A stretch of DNA of 64,000 nucleotides. Source: Ideonella alba. GTDB lineage: Bacteria; Pseudomonadota; Gammaproteobacteria; Burkholderiales; Burkholderiaceae_C. Position numbers and translations under genes: made by a program. Under the pieces are notes generated by a model. That model was not told the DNA's origin and searched no databases. It saw nothing but the letters and a program-made list of their open reading frames with translations. The DNA lies in the NCBI RefSeq assembly GCF_018069875.1, contig NZ_JAGQDF010000003.1:248001-312000 (forward strand). The letters are read 5' to 3'. Below, one piece after another: positions 38,449 through 47,578 of the stretch. Position 1 is the stretch's first letter. Every line of letters begins with the position of its first letter.

Positions 38449-39639
38449 ATGTCCCTGGTGAAACGACCGCGCGCCATCCCGCTGGGCTACATCGCCCGCA
38501 ACCTGTGGGTGCGGCGCGTCACGACCGCGCTCACCGCGGCCGGCATGGCGCTGGTGATCTACACCTTCGCCACGGTGCAGATGATGAGCGAGGGCATTCG
38601 CGCCACCCTGGTGGCCACCGGCCAGCCCGACAACCTGCTGGTGCTGCGCAAGGGCTCGGGCGCCGAGATCAACAGCGGCATCGACCGCGTCCAGGCCGCG
38701 CTGCTCGAGACCCTGCCCGGCGTGGCCCGCGGCGACGGCGGCCGCCCGATCCTGAGCAAGGAGACGGTGGTGCTCAACAGCCTGGCCAAGCGCAGCAACG
38801 GCAAGCCCAGCAATGTGTCGATGCGCGGCACCTCGGTCGCCGGACTGGCGCTGCGGCCCCAGGTGCAGCTGATCCAGGGCCGGATGTTCCGCCCCGGCAC
38901 CGCCGAGGTGGTGGTGGGCCGTGCGGTGGCCGAGGGCTTCATGGGCGCCGACCTGGGCCAGACGCTGCGCTTTGGCGGCCGCGAGTGGCGCATCGTGGGC
39001 ATCTTCGATGCCAGCCGCACCGGCTTCGACTCCGAGATCTGGGGCGATGTCGAGCTGATGATGCAGAGCTTCCGCCGCAACGCCTTCTCCACCGTGGTGA
39101 TGCGCCTGGCCGACGGCCCGGCCGGCGCGGCGGCGGTGCAGGCGGCGATCGCGGCCGACCCGCGCCTGACGGTGGATGCCAAGGTCGAGACCCGCTTCTA
39201 CGAGGAGCAGAGCGAGGCGCTGGCCAAGTTCATCAACGTGCTGGGCACGGCGCTGTCGGTGATCTTCAGCATCGGCGCGGTGGTCGGCGCGATGATCACC
39301 ATGTTCGCCGCGGTCGCGCAGCGCACCGGCGAGATCGGCACGCTGCGCGCGCTGGGCTTCCGGCGCCGCGCGGTGCTGATCGCCTTCCTGCTGGAGAGCC
39401 TGCTGCTGTCGCTGGTGGGCGGCGTGCTGGGCCTGCTGGCGGCCAGCGGCATGCAGGCGGTGCGCATCAGCACCACCAACTTCCAGACCTTTGCCGAGCT
39501 GGCCTTCGAGTTCCGGATGACACCGGGCATCATCGTCGCCACGCTGCTGTTCGCGCTAGCCATGGGCGTGGCCGGCGGCTTCATCCCCGCGTGGCGCGCG
39601 GCGCGGCTGCGCATCGTCGACTGCCTGCGCGCGGCCTGA
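38449..39639 (+). CDS. FtsX/MacB-type ABC transporter permease, partner not nearby
   Basis: A 396-residue permease: one N-terminal membrane helix, a periplasmic MacB-like core (about 45-235) and three C-terminal helices with GEIGTLRALGFRRRAVLIAFLLESLLL, the coupling-helix segment of this family. Such proteins usually work with an ATPase and often a second permease or an adaptor in export of lipids or lipoproteins. No ATPase gene is adjacent in this window: the preceding gene is divergent and the next is tgt. The partner must be elsewhere or lost. Confidence 0.8.
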   Translation: MSLVKRPRAIPLGYIARNLWVRRVTTALTAAGMALVIYTFATVQMMSEGIRATLVATGQPDNLLVLRKGSGAEINSGIDRVQAALLETLPGVARGDGGRPILSKETVVLNSLAKRSNGKPSNVSMRGTSVAGLALRPQVQLIQGRMFRPGTAEVVVGRAVAEGFMGADLGQTLRFGGREWRIVGIFDASRTGFDSEIWGDVELMMQSFRRNAFSTVVMRLADGPAGAAAVQAAIAADPRLTVDAKVETRFYEEQSEALAKFINVLGTALSVIFSIGAVVGAMITMFAAVAQRTGEIGTLRALGFRRRAVLIAFLLESLLLSLVGGVLGLLAASGMQAVRISTTNFQTFAELAFEFRMTPGIIVATLLFALAMGVAGGFIPAWRAARLRIVDCLRAA

Positions 39640-40812
<1,173 letters not shown>

Positions 40813-40891
40813 CGCGCTCTCTTCCTCCCTCCTTTTCACTCCACTGACGGCGCAGGCCCGCACTGCGCCGTGATTGCCTGCTGCACGCCCG

Positions 40892-42883
40892 ATGGCGACC
40901 CCTGACACTTCCGACCCCTCCGCCACCCTGGACACCGCCGCCCCCGAGGCGCCCGCCAAGACCCCACGACGGCGCACCAGCACCTGCACCAGCACCACGC
41001 CCCGCAAGAAGGCGGCGGCGGCCGACGCCCCCGTGGCCAGCGCCGTCCTGGCGGACGCGCCTGCGGCGGCGTCCATCGAGGCCACCCCGGCCCCGAAGGC
41101 GCCCACGCGCCGCCGCCGCTCCGTGGCCACCGTGCCTGCCGCCGAGCCGGTCTTGCCGACCGTGGCCACCGAGCCCGACGCTGCGGAGCCCCCACCGGTC
41201 GCGGCCGATGCGCCTGCCGCCGATCCCGCGCCGGCGCGCCCGCCGCGCACGCGCAAGCGCCCTGCCGCACCCGCCAAGTCGGCGCCCGTGCCGGCCATTG
41301 CCAGCGAAGACCCGGCAGCGTTGCCGCCCGCCCCGGCGCCGGCCGCAATGCCGGACGCCACCGTGAGCCCAGCGCCGGACAGCCTGCCCGAGACGCCCGC
41401 AGAGCCCACCACGGAGCCCACGCCCGAGCCCACCCCCGCGCTGCCGATCCGCGCCACGATCACGCTGCGCGACGGCCGCGCTCCGGTGTTCACCGCCGGC
41501 CGCGACACCTCGGACGACACCCTGCAGCGCCTGGCCCGCTGGCAGGACGAGGACGGCGTGCTGCGCCTGCCCGATGCCGACGCCCTGACCCGCCTGCTGG
41601 GCGAGCTGGGCGGCCGTGTCGAGGTGGACGAGCCGGTCTGGGCCCTGCTGGCGCGCCGCGGTGACCTGCAGCAGCGCATCGACCACCTCTCGGCGCTCTA
41701 CCCGCACGGCCTGGACGCGGTGGACCTGCCGGCCGCCGCCGGCCTGCGCGCCTGCCAGCGCGAGGGCGCGTTCTACGCCGCCTGCGTGGGCCACTGCGCG
41801 CTGGCCGACGAGCCCGCGCTGGCGCCCGAGCAGCAGCTGGCGCTGGCCTGGCAACTGGTGCAGCGCCACTTCGGCGCGGAGCGTCTGGCGCTGCAGGCCC
41901 CGGCCGAGGCCGTGGCCGGCTGGGCCGCGCTGCTGGGCACCGAGCCGGCGCTCGAGGCCACCGCCGCCGATCTGCTGCTGATCGACGCCCGCGCCGGCCT
42001 GCCGCCGCTGGCGGCGCTGCCCACCACGACCTGGCTGTGGCTGCTGGCCTCGCCCACGCTGCTGGACGATCCCGCCGCCGCCGACTGGCTGGACACGCTG
42101 GACCGCACCGCCACCGGCGCCGTCGCCGCCTGGCAGGCGCAGCGCGACGAGCGCGCGCTGGCGCCGCTGCTGCTGCGCCGGCGCTTCGCCGACGTGGCCG
42201 ATCAATGGCCGGCCTGGTCGGTGCACGAGGAAGCGGTGTCGCCCAGCGAGGACGAGGCCGCTCAACTCGGCGATCTGCTCGCCGCCATGCGCGAGGGCCT
42301 GGCGCGCTGGCAGCGCAGCGGGTTCCTGTCCGACAGCGATCAGCTGACCCTGCTGCGCCAACGCCGTGCCTGCGAGCAACTGGCCCGCGCGGCCGCCATC
42401 GGCGCGCTGGTGCCCGCGGTGCAGCGCGCGCTGGTCGACGGCGCGCAGCGGGTGCTGGTCTTCACCGCCGATGCCGACCTGGTGGCGCCGCTCACCGAGG
42501 TGCTGCAAGGGGAGTACCTGCCCGCGCAGGCGCTGCCGGCCGGTGACGAGGCCGATGCGGCGCTGCGCTTGTGGCGCGATGCCGACGGCCCGCGCGTGCT
42601 GGTGCTGGCCGATGACGTGGACGCGCCACGCCTGGCCACCCACCCGCACCGGCCGGTGGTGATCCTGCTCGACGGCGCCACGGATGAGACCTTGCGGCAC
42701 ACGCGCCTGGCGCGCGTGCGCGTGCCCCGCGGCGAGCGCGAGGTGCCGGTGCGTGTCTTGCGCGTGCCGGGCTGGCCCGGCCTGCCGGCTGTGCCGGCGC
42801 ATGCGCTGCTGCGCGGTGCCGCGCTGGCGGCCTGGCTGGACGCGCTGCAGGCGGCCCTGCGGACCGACGCCATCGCGCCCTGA
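40892..42883 (+). CDS. Degenerate SNF2-helicase-like protein without ATPase motifs
   Basis: A 663-residue protein. The first 180 residues are a disordered alanine-proline-basic tail. After it the order of SNF2 motifs is still traceable: LRACQREGAFYA (Q-motif-like), ADEPALAPEQQLALA in place of the ADE-GLGKT Walker A, LLLIDARAG in place of DEAH, WLLASPTLLDD in place of the TATP motif, LAPLLLRRRFADVADQWP (the SNF2 LRR-K link), LTLLRQRRACEQ, then RVLVFTADAD and HTRLARVRV where motifs IV and VI sit. The ATP-binding lysine, DE pair and arginine finger are lost, so it should not hydrolyse ATP. Start chosen at ATG 40892 over a TTG 18 bases earlier. Confidence 0.6.
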   Translation: MATPDTSDPSATLDTAAPEAPAKTPRRRTSTCTSTTPRKKAAAADAPVASAVLADAPAAASIEATPAPKAPTRRRRSVATVPAAEPVLPTVATEPDAAEPPPVAADAPAADPAPARPPRTRKRPAAPAKSAPVPAIASEDPAALPPAPAPAAMPDATVSPAPDSLPETPAEPTTEPTPEPTPALPIRATITLRDGRAPVFTAGRDTSDDTLQRLARWQDEDGVLRLPDADALTRLLGELGGRVEVDEPVWALLARRGDLQQRIDHLSALYPHGLDAVDLPAAAGLRACQREGAFYAACVGHCALADEPALAPEQQLALAWQLVQRHFGAERLALQAPAEAVAGWAALLGTEPALEATAADLLLIDARAGLPPLAALPTTTWLWLLASPTLLDDPAAADWLDTLDRTATGAVAAWQAQRDERALAPLLLRRRFADVADQWPAWSVHEEAVSPSEDEAAQLGDLLAAMREGLARWQRSGFLSDSDQLTLLRQRRACEQLARAAAIGALVPAVQRALVDGAQRVLVFTADADLVAPLTEVLQGEYLPAQALPAGDEADAALRLWRDADGPRVLVLADDVDAPRLATHPHRPVVILLDGATDETLRHTRLARVRVPRGEREVPVRVLRVPGWPGLPAVPAHALLRGAALAAWLDALQAALRTDAIAP

Positions 42884-42892
42884 CACGGGCCA

Positions 42893-42914
42893 CGGGGCGG
42901 CTGGCGCCGCCCCG
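42893..42914. terminator. Strong stem-loop between convergent genes
   Basis: CGGGGCGGC at 42893-42901 pairs perfectly with GCCGCCCCG at 42906-42914 over 9 bases with a TGGC loop. It lies 9 bases past the SNF2-like gene stop and 6 bases before the stop of the opposite secreted-protein gene, so it can serve both directions. Confidence 0.6.
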
Positions 42915-42920
42915 CAGGCG

Positions 42921-43373
42921 TCACTCCAGAACGAAGTTGAACGCCACGACGTTGCTCAGCACCGGCGTGCCGCCGGCGTTGAAGTCATAGGTCGTGACTT
43001 CCAGGTCGCCGGCCGGGCAGTCGGTGAAGGCCGACGTGTCCTTGGTGTAGGCCAGCAGCGCAAAGCCCGACGACAGGTTCCAGTCGACGGTGACCTGCGG
43101 GGTCACCTTCGTCAGGTCCACGGCGATCGACGGCGTGATGCAGTGGATGCCGGTGGAGGGGGTGCTGACGGCGGCGATGCCCTTGGAGTGGATCACGCCA
43201 CCAAAGCTCGGCGAGTAGTACAAGGCCACCTTGGCCTTGGTGGTGTAGGTGACCGTGGTGGCAGCGTCCTTGATGCGGGCGGCGCCCGCCTTGCCGGCGT
43301 TCGGCGTGGCGGCGAAGGTCGCGGCAGCGGCGGCGGCAAGGCTCAGTACGGCGAGCGAGCGAATGATGCGCAT
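42921..43373 (-). CDS. Small secreted protein of unknown function
   Basis: A 150-residue protein with a clear Sec signal peptide (MRIIRSLAVLSLAAAAAATFA, cleavage after TFA) and a mature beta-rich domain with two cysteines (CITP, CPAG). AGGAG lies about 8 bases upstream of the ATG at 43373. I recognise no family; the pattern suggests a small periplasmic beta-sandwich. It stands alone between the SNF2-like gene and a membrane protein gene. Confidence 0.65.
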   Translation of the reverse strand: MRIIRSLAVLSLAAAAAATFAATPNAGKAGAARIKDAATTVTYTTKAKVALYYSPSFGGVIHSKGIAAVSTPSTGIHCITPSIAVDLTKVTPQVTVDWNLSSGFALLAYTKDTSAFTDCPAGDLEVTTYDFNAGGTPVLSNVVAFNFVLE

Positions 43374-43583
43374 GGTGCACTCCTGGGTCGGTGGTGGTTG
43401 GGGAGGACGGCCCAGGCAGTCTCTGTGGGGTGGCCCTGGCGCCTGAGGCATTGGGCTCGCGGACGCTGAGTGGCCCCATCCCTAGTTGCGCCATTCGTCG
43501 CCCCCTAGGACGGATGGCGCGTTGCCGGCAGCGGTTCGTCGCACGCTGGGCTGGCCGCTGCGCGGTGAGGCCAGAATCGGGTC

Positions 43584-44078
43584 ATGCATTCTTGGACGGC
43601 GCGTCTGCGCCAGGCCTTGCTGGCCCCGCTCAAATGGCTGCTGGCGCTGCTGATCCTGTTCGAGGAATGGGGTTGGGAGCCGCTGCAACGGGTGGTGGCG
43701 GCGATCGGCCGCTGGCCGGGCTTTCGCTGGATCGAGGCCTGGGTGCGCCGGCTGCCGCCCTACGCCGCGCTGGCGCTGTTCGCGCTGCCGGCGCTGGCCC
43801 TGCTGCCGATCAAGCTGGCCGCGCTGTGGGCGATCCGCCAGGGCCATGCGCTGCTGGGGCTGACGGTGATCGTCATCGCCAAGCTGGTGGGCACGGCGAT
43901 CGTCGCGCGGTTGTTCACGCTGACCCATGACGCACTGATGCGCCTGGACTGGTTCGCGCGCCTGTACGGTCGCTGGACCACGTGGAAGGCCGGCCTGCTG
44001 GACTGGGTCCATGCCAGCGCCGCCTGGCGCGCGGCCCAGGCGCTGAAGGCGCGTCTGCGTACGCTGTGGCGCCGCTGA
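43584..44078 (+). CDS. Conserved membrane protein of unknown function
   Basis: A 164-residue protein with hydrophobic segments near 12-27 and two helices near 60-120 (PYAALALFALPALALLPIKLAAL, LLGLTVIVIAKLVGTAIVARLF). The segment LFEEWGWEPLQR is one I recall from similar hypothetical proteins in Burkholderiales. No catalytic motif is visible. It converges with the radical SAM gene, leaving only 3 bases between them. Confidence 0.6.
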   Translation: MHSWTARLRQALLAPLKWLLALLILFEEWGWEPLQRVVAAIGRWPGFRWIEAWVRRLPPYAALALFALPALALLPIKLAALWAIRQGHALLGLTVIVIAKLVGTAIVARLFTLTHDALMRLDWFARLYGRWTTWKAGLLDWVHASAAWRAAQALKARLRTLWRR

Positions 44079-44081
44079 GGT

Positions 44082-45548
44082 TCAGCGCTCCACCCGGCGG
44101 ATCGGCTGCGGCACCACGCGCTCGCGCAGCGCCTGCTGCGCCGCCAGCTCGACGCGGATCTGCGCCAGCAGCGCCTGCTGACCGTCGCGGTAGAACAGGT
44201 TGTGGCTCTCGAAGGGCACCATGCGGCCGTCGGGCAGGGCCATGTGGATGCAGCTCTTCTTCAGCGCGCGGATGTCCAGCGAGCGCGCGTCCATGAACTG
44301 CACGATCAGCACGCGAAAGACGCTGCGGTAGTCCAGCCCCTCGGGCGCGACGATCTGCGGCAGGCAACACATCAGCTCGCTCAGGCAACTCGCCTGCGAT
44401 TCAGGTGAGTGGTTCGTGCTGAAGAGCTTGAAGACCTGGGACTTGAGCGACTCGTCGCGCTCGAAGACGATGGTGTTGCGGCTGGCCTCGACCAGCGTGG
44501 TGGGGTCCAGGAAGCGCGTCAGCGGCTGCAGGCCGCCACCGGGCGTGCGGATCGCGTAGGCCATGGCCAGCGTGTCGGGGTTGCAGGGCACGGGCACCAC
44601 GTCCTTGGCGGTGAACACGCCGCTTTGGTCGACGATGCGCCGGCGCAGCTCGCTGACCGTCAGGCGGTGCTTGGCCGGGTCATAGCCGTCACAGCGGCCG
44701 GCGTCCTGCACCGGCTGCAGCGTCACGCCGCGCACGCAGGGCCAGCCCTGGGCGTGGCGGATGATCTCGCCGATCTCGTCGTCGTTGATACCGCGCTTGA
44801 CGGTGACGACCAGCGTGGTCGACACGCCGGCCGCGTCCAGCGCGCGTAGCGCGTCGTCGCGCACGCGGCGCAGGTCGGCGCCGCGCAGGTCCATCAAGGC
44901 CTCGCGGCGCAGGGAGTCGAACTGCAGGTAGACCTCGAAGCCCGGCGCGTAGCCGGCCAGACGCTCGGCAAAGCCCGGCTCCTGCGCGATGCGGATGCCG
45001 TTGGTGTTGAGCATCAGGTGGCGGATCGGCCGCGCCTTGGCCGCGTCCAGGATGTCCCAGAAGCGCGGGTGCAGCGTGGGCTCGCCGCCGCTGAGCTGCA
45101 CCACGTCGGGCTCGCCCTCGCTGGCCACGGCGGCGTCCAGCATCGCCAGCACCTCGTCGAAGCTGCGGTGGGTGAGCCGCTCAGGCCCGCTGCCGGCGTA
45201 GCAGGTGGGGCAGCGCAGGTTGCAGTGGTCGGTCAGCTCGACGATGGTCAGACAGCTGTGCTGCATGTGGTCGGGACACAGGCCGCAATCGAACGGGCAG
45301 CCGTATTGCATCGGGGTGGCGAAGCGCTCGGGCATCTCCGGCGCCTTCACATACACCTCGCGGCACAGCCGGTAGTAGGCGGCGTCATCGCTCACCAGCA
45401 CGCGCTCGGTGCCATGCGCCGGGCACCACTTGTCCATGAAGACCTGGTCGTCCTTCAGCACGATCTTCGCCTCCACCGGCCGCAGGCAGGTGGTGCAGAC
45501 CGAGCTGGTGGTGTCGTAGAACAGCCAGGGGCGGGTCTTGCGGCTCAT
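44082..45548 (-). CDS. Radical SAM enzyme of the MJ0619/tetraether-lipid-synthase (Tes)-like family
   Basis: A 488-residue protein. Cysteine layout: CTTC at 18-21 with CPAHG at 42-46 (rubredoxin-like knuckle), CPFDCGLC at 84-91 (extra CxxxCxxC), CNLRCPTC at 109-116 (radical SAM cluster), then a CNPDT, a CLSELMCC and a C-terminal KKSCIHMALPDGRMVPF. This order, and the DHCNLRCPTCYAGSG and SGGEPTLHP words, match the MJ0619/Tes group, which joins or methylates unreactive carbon centres in lipids or cofactors. It is the last gene of the eight-gene unit; its start overlaps the preceding stop by 4 bases. The lipid substrate is inferred from neighbours, not proven. Confidence 0.8.
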   Translation of the reverse strand: MSRKTRPWLFYDTTSSVCTTCLRPVEAKIVLKDDQVFMDKWCPAHGTERVLVSDDAAYYRLCREVYVKAPEMPERFATPMQYGCPFDCGLCPDHMQHSCLTIVELTDHCNLRCPTCYAGSGPERLTHRSFDEVLAMLDAAVASEGEPDVVQLSGGEPTLHPRFWDILDAAKARPIRHLMLNTNGIRIAQEPGFAERLAGYAPGFEVYLQFDSLRREALMDLRGADLRRVRDDALRALDAAGVSTTLVVTVKRGINDDEIGEIIRHAQGWPCVRGVTLQPVQDAGRCDGYDPAKHRLTVSELRRRIVDQSGVFTAKDVVPVPCNPDTLAMAYAIRTPGGGLQPLTRFLDPTTLVEASRNTIVFERDESLKSQVFKLFSTNHSPESQASCLSELMCCLPQIVAPEGLDYRSVFRVLIVQFMDARSLDIRALKKSCIHMALPDGRMVPFESHNLFYRDGQQALLAQIRVELAAQQALRERVVPQPIRRVER

Positions 45549-45817
45549 GCGCCTGTCCCGTGCTGGCTGGTGCTGGCGACCCGTTGGCAGGCGCGCACGG
45601 CCCATTGGCAGGCCGCTGCCAGGACCAGGCCGAGCAGGCCGGTCAGCGCCAGCCCTTCGCCGAACGCGTCACGCTGGCCCGGCGGACCACTCAGCGCGGC
45701 GCCCAGACCGAAGACCACGGCCGGGACGCCACACAGCAGGAGAAACGCCATGGCCAGCCGAAGCAGCAGGATCACGGGCCACAGGCCGTTCGTGGTGGCA
45801 GCAGGGGGAGTGTTCAT
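45545..45817 (-). CDS. Small two-helix membrane protein in the radical SAM unit
   Basis: A 90-residue protein with two membrane helices (about 13-45 and 55-75). It shares no motif with known families, apart from the general look of a small membrane adaptor. The stop overlaps the radical SAM start (ATGA), so the two are made together. It may anchor the radical SAM enzyme at the membrane, but that is a guess. Confidence 0.55.
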   Translation of the reverse strand: MNTPPAATTNGLWPVILLLRLAMAFLLLCGVPAVVFGLGAALSGPPGQRDAFGEGLALTGLLGLVLAAACQWAVRACQRVASTSQHGTGA

Positions 45818-45824
45818 CGGGGGC

Positions 45825-46253
45825 TCAGGGTGGGCTGTCCTGCCCTTCGTTGCGGGGGGACGGCGGCGTGGCGGGGGGTGGCGCGGCTGGCGTGAACGGT
45901 GACAGGTCGACATCGTCAGTCTCGGCCGCAGCGGACTGCTGTCGATCGGCGCGCAGCGCCTGCCGCAGCAGCCAGCCGGTGACCATCGCGATCGCCACAC
46001 CAATGCCGCCGACGATCGCGAACATCGCGCCATAGGCCCGCCCTTCGGCGCCATCACCCAGCGAAAACAGGCCGGCCAGCACACCGAAGCCGCCGCACAG
46101 GCCGAACCCGGCGGTGCTGAGCACCAGCAGCGTCAGCCACAGCCCGCGCACAAAGCGCTGGCCGGTGCTGCCACCTCGCCGGGCGCGCTGCATGTAGATC
46201 ACCGCGCCCACCAGCAGCAGCACGATCACCAGCGGGTTGAACAGCAGGCTCAT
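45825..46253 (-). CDS. Membrane protein with GFGLCGG motif (paralogue A)
   Basis: A 142-residue protein with an N-terminal helix, then a helix holding the unusual motif AGFGLCGGFGVLAG, one more helix (GAMFAIVGGIGVAIAMVTGWLL), and a disordered proline-rich tail. The neighbour gene encodes a second protein with the same motif. Its ATG overlaps the stop of that neighbour by 4 bases. No known family; likely part of a small membrane complex with the other genes of the unit. Confidence 0.6.
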   Translation of the reverse strand: MSLLFNPLVIVLLLVGAVIYMQRARRGGSTGQRFVRGLWLTLLVLSTAGFGLCGGFGVLAGLFSLGDGAEGRAYGAMFAIVGGIGVAIAMVTGWLLRQALRADRQQSAAAETDDVDLSPFTPAAPPPATPPSPRNEGQDSPP

Positions 46254-46816
46254 CGGTCCTCCTTGTCGTCAGATCGGAAGGCCCGCACGCCCAGCCACCA
46301 GGCGATCAGCAGGCCGATGGCGCCCAGGCCGATCAGCGGCAGGCCGTCGCCCACGCCCTGCACCAGATCGGAGACGCCCGCCAGCACGCCCATGCCGCCA
46401 CACAGGCCAAAGCCGGCCATCAGCAGCACCAGCCCGCCCATCACCAGGCCACGCCCCAGGCCGCGGATCGCGCGCTCGGGTGTCAGCGGCGCCAGCGTCG
46501 CTTCGGGGTTGGCGCCCAGGCTGCGCTGCCATTGCCAGTCCTGCCACAGGCCCCAGGCACACACGGCCGCGACCAGCAGCTGAGGAGCCTGGCTGGCCAG
46601 CAGCATGGGCCAGGGCACGTTCTGCTGGGCAGCCGACAACGCCCACTGCCACCAGGCCCACAGGCCGTACAGCGGCTGCAGCACCCCCAGCACCAGCACG
46701 GCCCGCGCGGCCAGGCGCCAGCGCGCTCCGGCACCGGCCAGCAGCGCCGGCTGCCGGCGCATCTGGCGCAGCACGGACAGCGCGCCGACCATCAGGATCA
46801 GGACCAGAAAAGACAT
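46250..46816 (-). CDS. Membrane protein with GFGLCGG motif (paralogue B)
   Basis: A 188-residue protein with at least four membrane helices. The segment LLMAGFGLCGGMGVLAGVSDL repeats the motif of the downstream gene product, so the two are paralogues or share a domain. The motif, with one cysteine between glycines, could bind a ligand or pack helices. The gene lies 12 bases after the Lgt-like gene. Function unknown. Confidence 0.6.
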   Translation of the reverse strand: MSFLVLILMVGALSVLRQMRRQPALLAGAGARWRLAARAVLVLGVLQPLYGLWAWWQWALSAAQQNVPWPMLLASQAPQLLVAAVCAWGLWQDWQWQRSLGANPEATLAPLTPERAIRGLGRGLVMGGLVLLMAGFGLCGGMGVLAGVSDLVQGVGDGLPLIGLGAIGLLIAWWLGVRAFRSDDKEDR

Positions 46817-46828
46817 GGGGACGCAGAC

Positions 46829-47578
46829 TCAGGGGGCCGGGGCAGGGCGCTGCCGACCCCACGCGCGCAGCAGCAGCGGTGCGTAGGCCAGCCAGGCCAG
46901 TGCACACACCCACTGGATGCCCGAGAGGCCGCCAGCGTACTCGACGCGCAGCGGCTTGAGGGTGTCGCCGATCAAGCGCCACAGCAGGTAGGCCGACAGG
47001 AACAGCTTGAAGCGCAGGCCCGGCACGGCCGCCCAGCGCGCCTGTCCGCGGTGCAGTAGCGTGCCCAGCAGTGCGAGGAAGACGATCTCGTACAGCGCGC
47101 TGGGATGGCGCGGCACGCCATCACCCAGGTCCACGCCCCAGGGCAGCGCGGTGGGCAGGCCGTAGGTGTCGTCGTGCAGGCCAGCCAGGAAGCAGCCCAC
47201 ACGGCCCAGCACCAGGCCGGCGACGATGGGCGTGACCATCAGGTCGCCGGTGGACGCCCGTTGGCCGGTCAGCGCCTTGGCCACCTCAATGCCGATCAGG
47301 CCGCCCAGCAGGCCGCCGACGATCGACTGCCCCAGCACCAGCGGCCCGCCGGCCCACCAGGCGGCGATCAGGTCGGGCCGCTCGATCGCGAACACCAGCT
47401 TGTTCCCGATGGCGGCGCCCAGCAGCAGGCCGGTGATCAGCGCGAAGCTGCCCGATGCGGTGAGCGCCGACAGCCCGCTGCGCTGCCGGGCGCGCCGGTA
47501 CAGCGCCACGCCCAGCGCGATGCCGCCGTACTCGAACAGCGCATGGGTCAGCGCGGCGATGGCCGGGTCAGCGATCAT
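46829..47578 (-). CDS. Lgt-like membrane diacylglyceryl transferase family protein
   Basis: A 249-residue polytopic protein. GQSIVGGLLGGLIGIEVAK, VLGRVGCFLAGLHDDTYGLPT and PRHPSALYEIVF match the order of conserved Lgt motifs, which transfer diacylglycerol from phosphatidylglycerol to a lipoprotein cysteine. The usual N in the GRxGNFxNGE motif is replaced by C and the GE is missing, so it is probably a divergent family member and not the housekeeping Lgt. It overlaps the upstream acyltransferase gene by 4 bases and lies in the radical SAM unit, hinting that its substrate is a modified lipid. Confidence 0.7.
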   Translation of the reverse strand: MIADPAIAALTHALFEYGGIALGVALYRRARQRSGLSALTASGSFALITGLLLGAAIGNKLVFAIERPDLIAAWWAGGPLVLGQSIVGGLLGGLIGIEVAKALTGQRASTGDLMVTPIVAGLVLGRVGCFLAGLHDDTYGLPTALPWGVDLGDGVPRHPSALYEIVFLALLGTLLHRGQARWAAVPGLRFKLFLSAYLLWRLIGDTLKPLRVEYAGGLSGIQWVCALAWLAYAPLLLRAWGRQRPAPAP

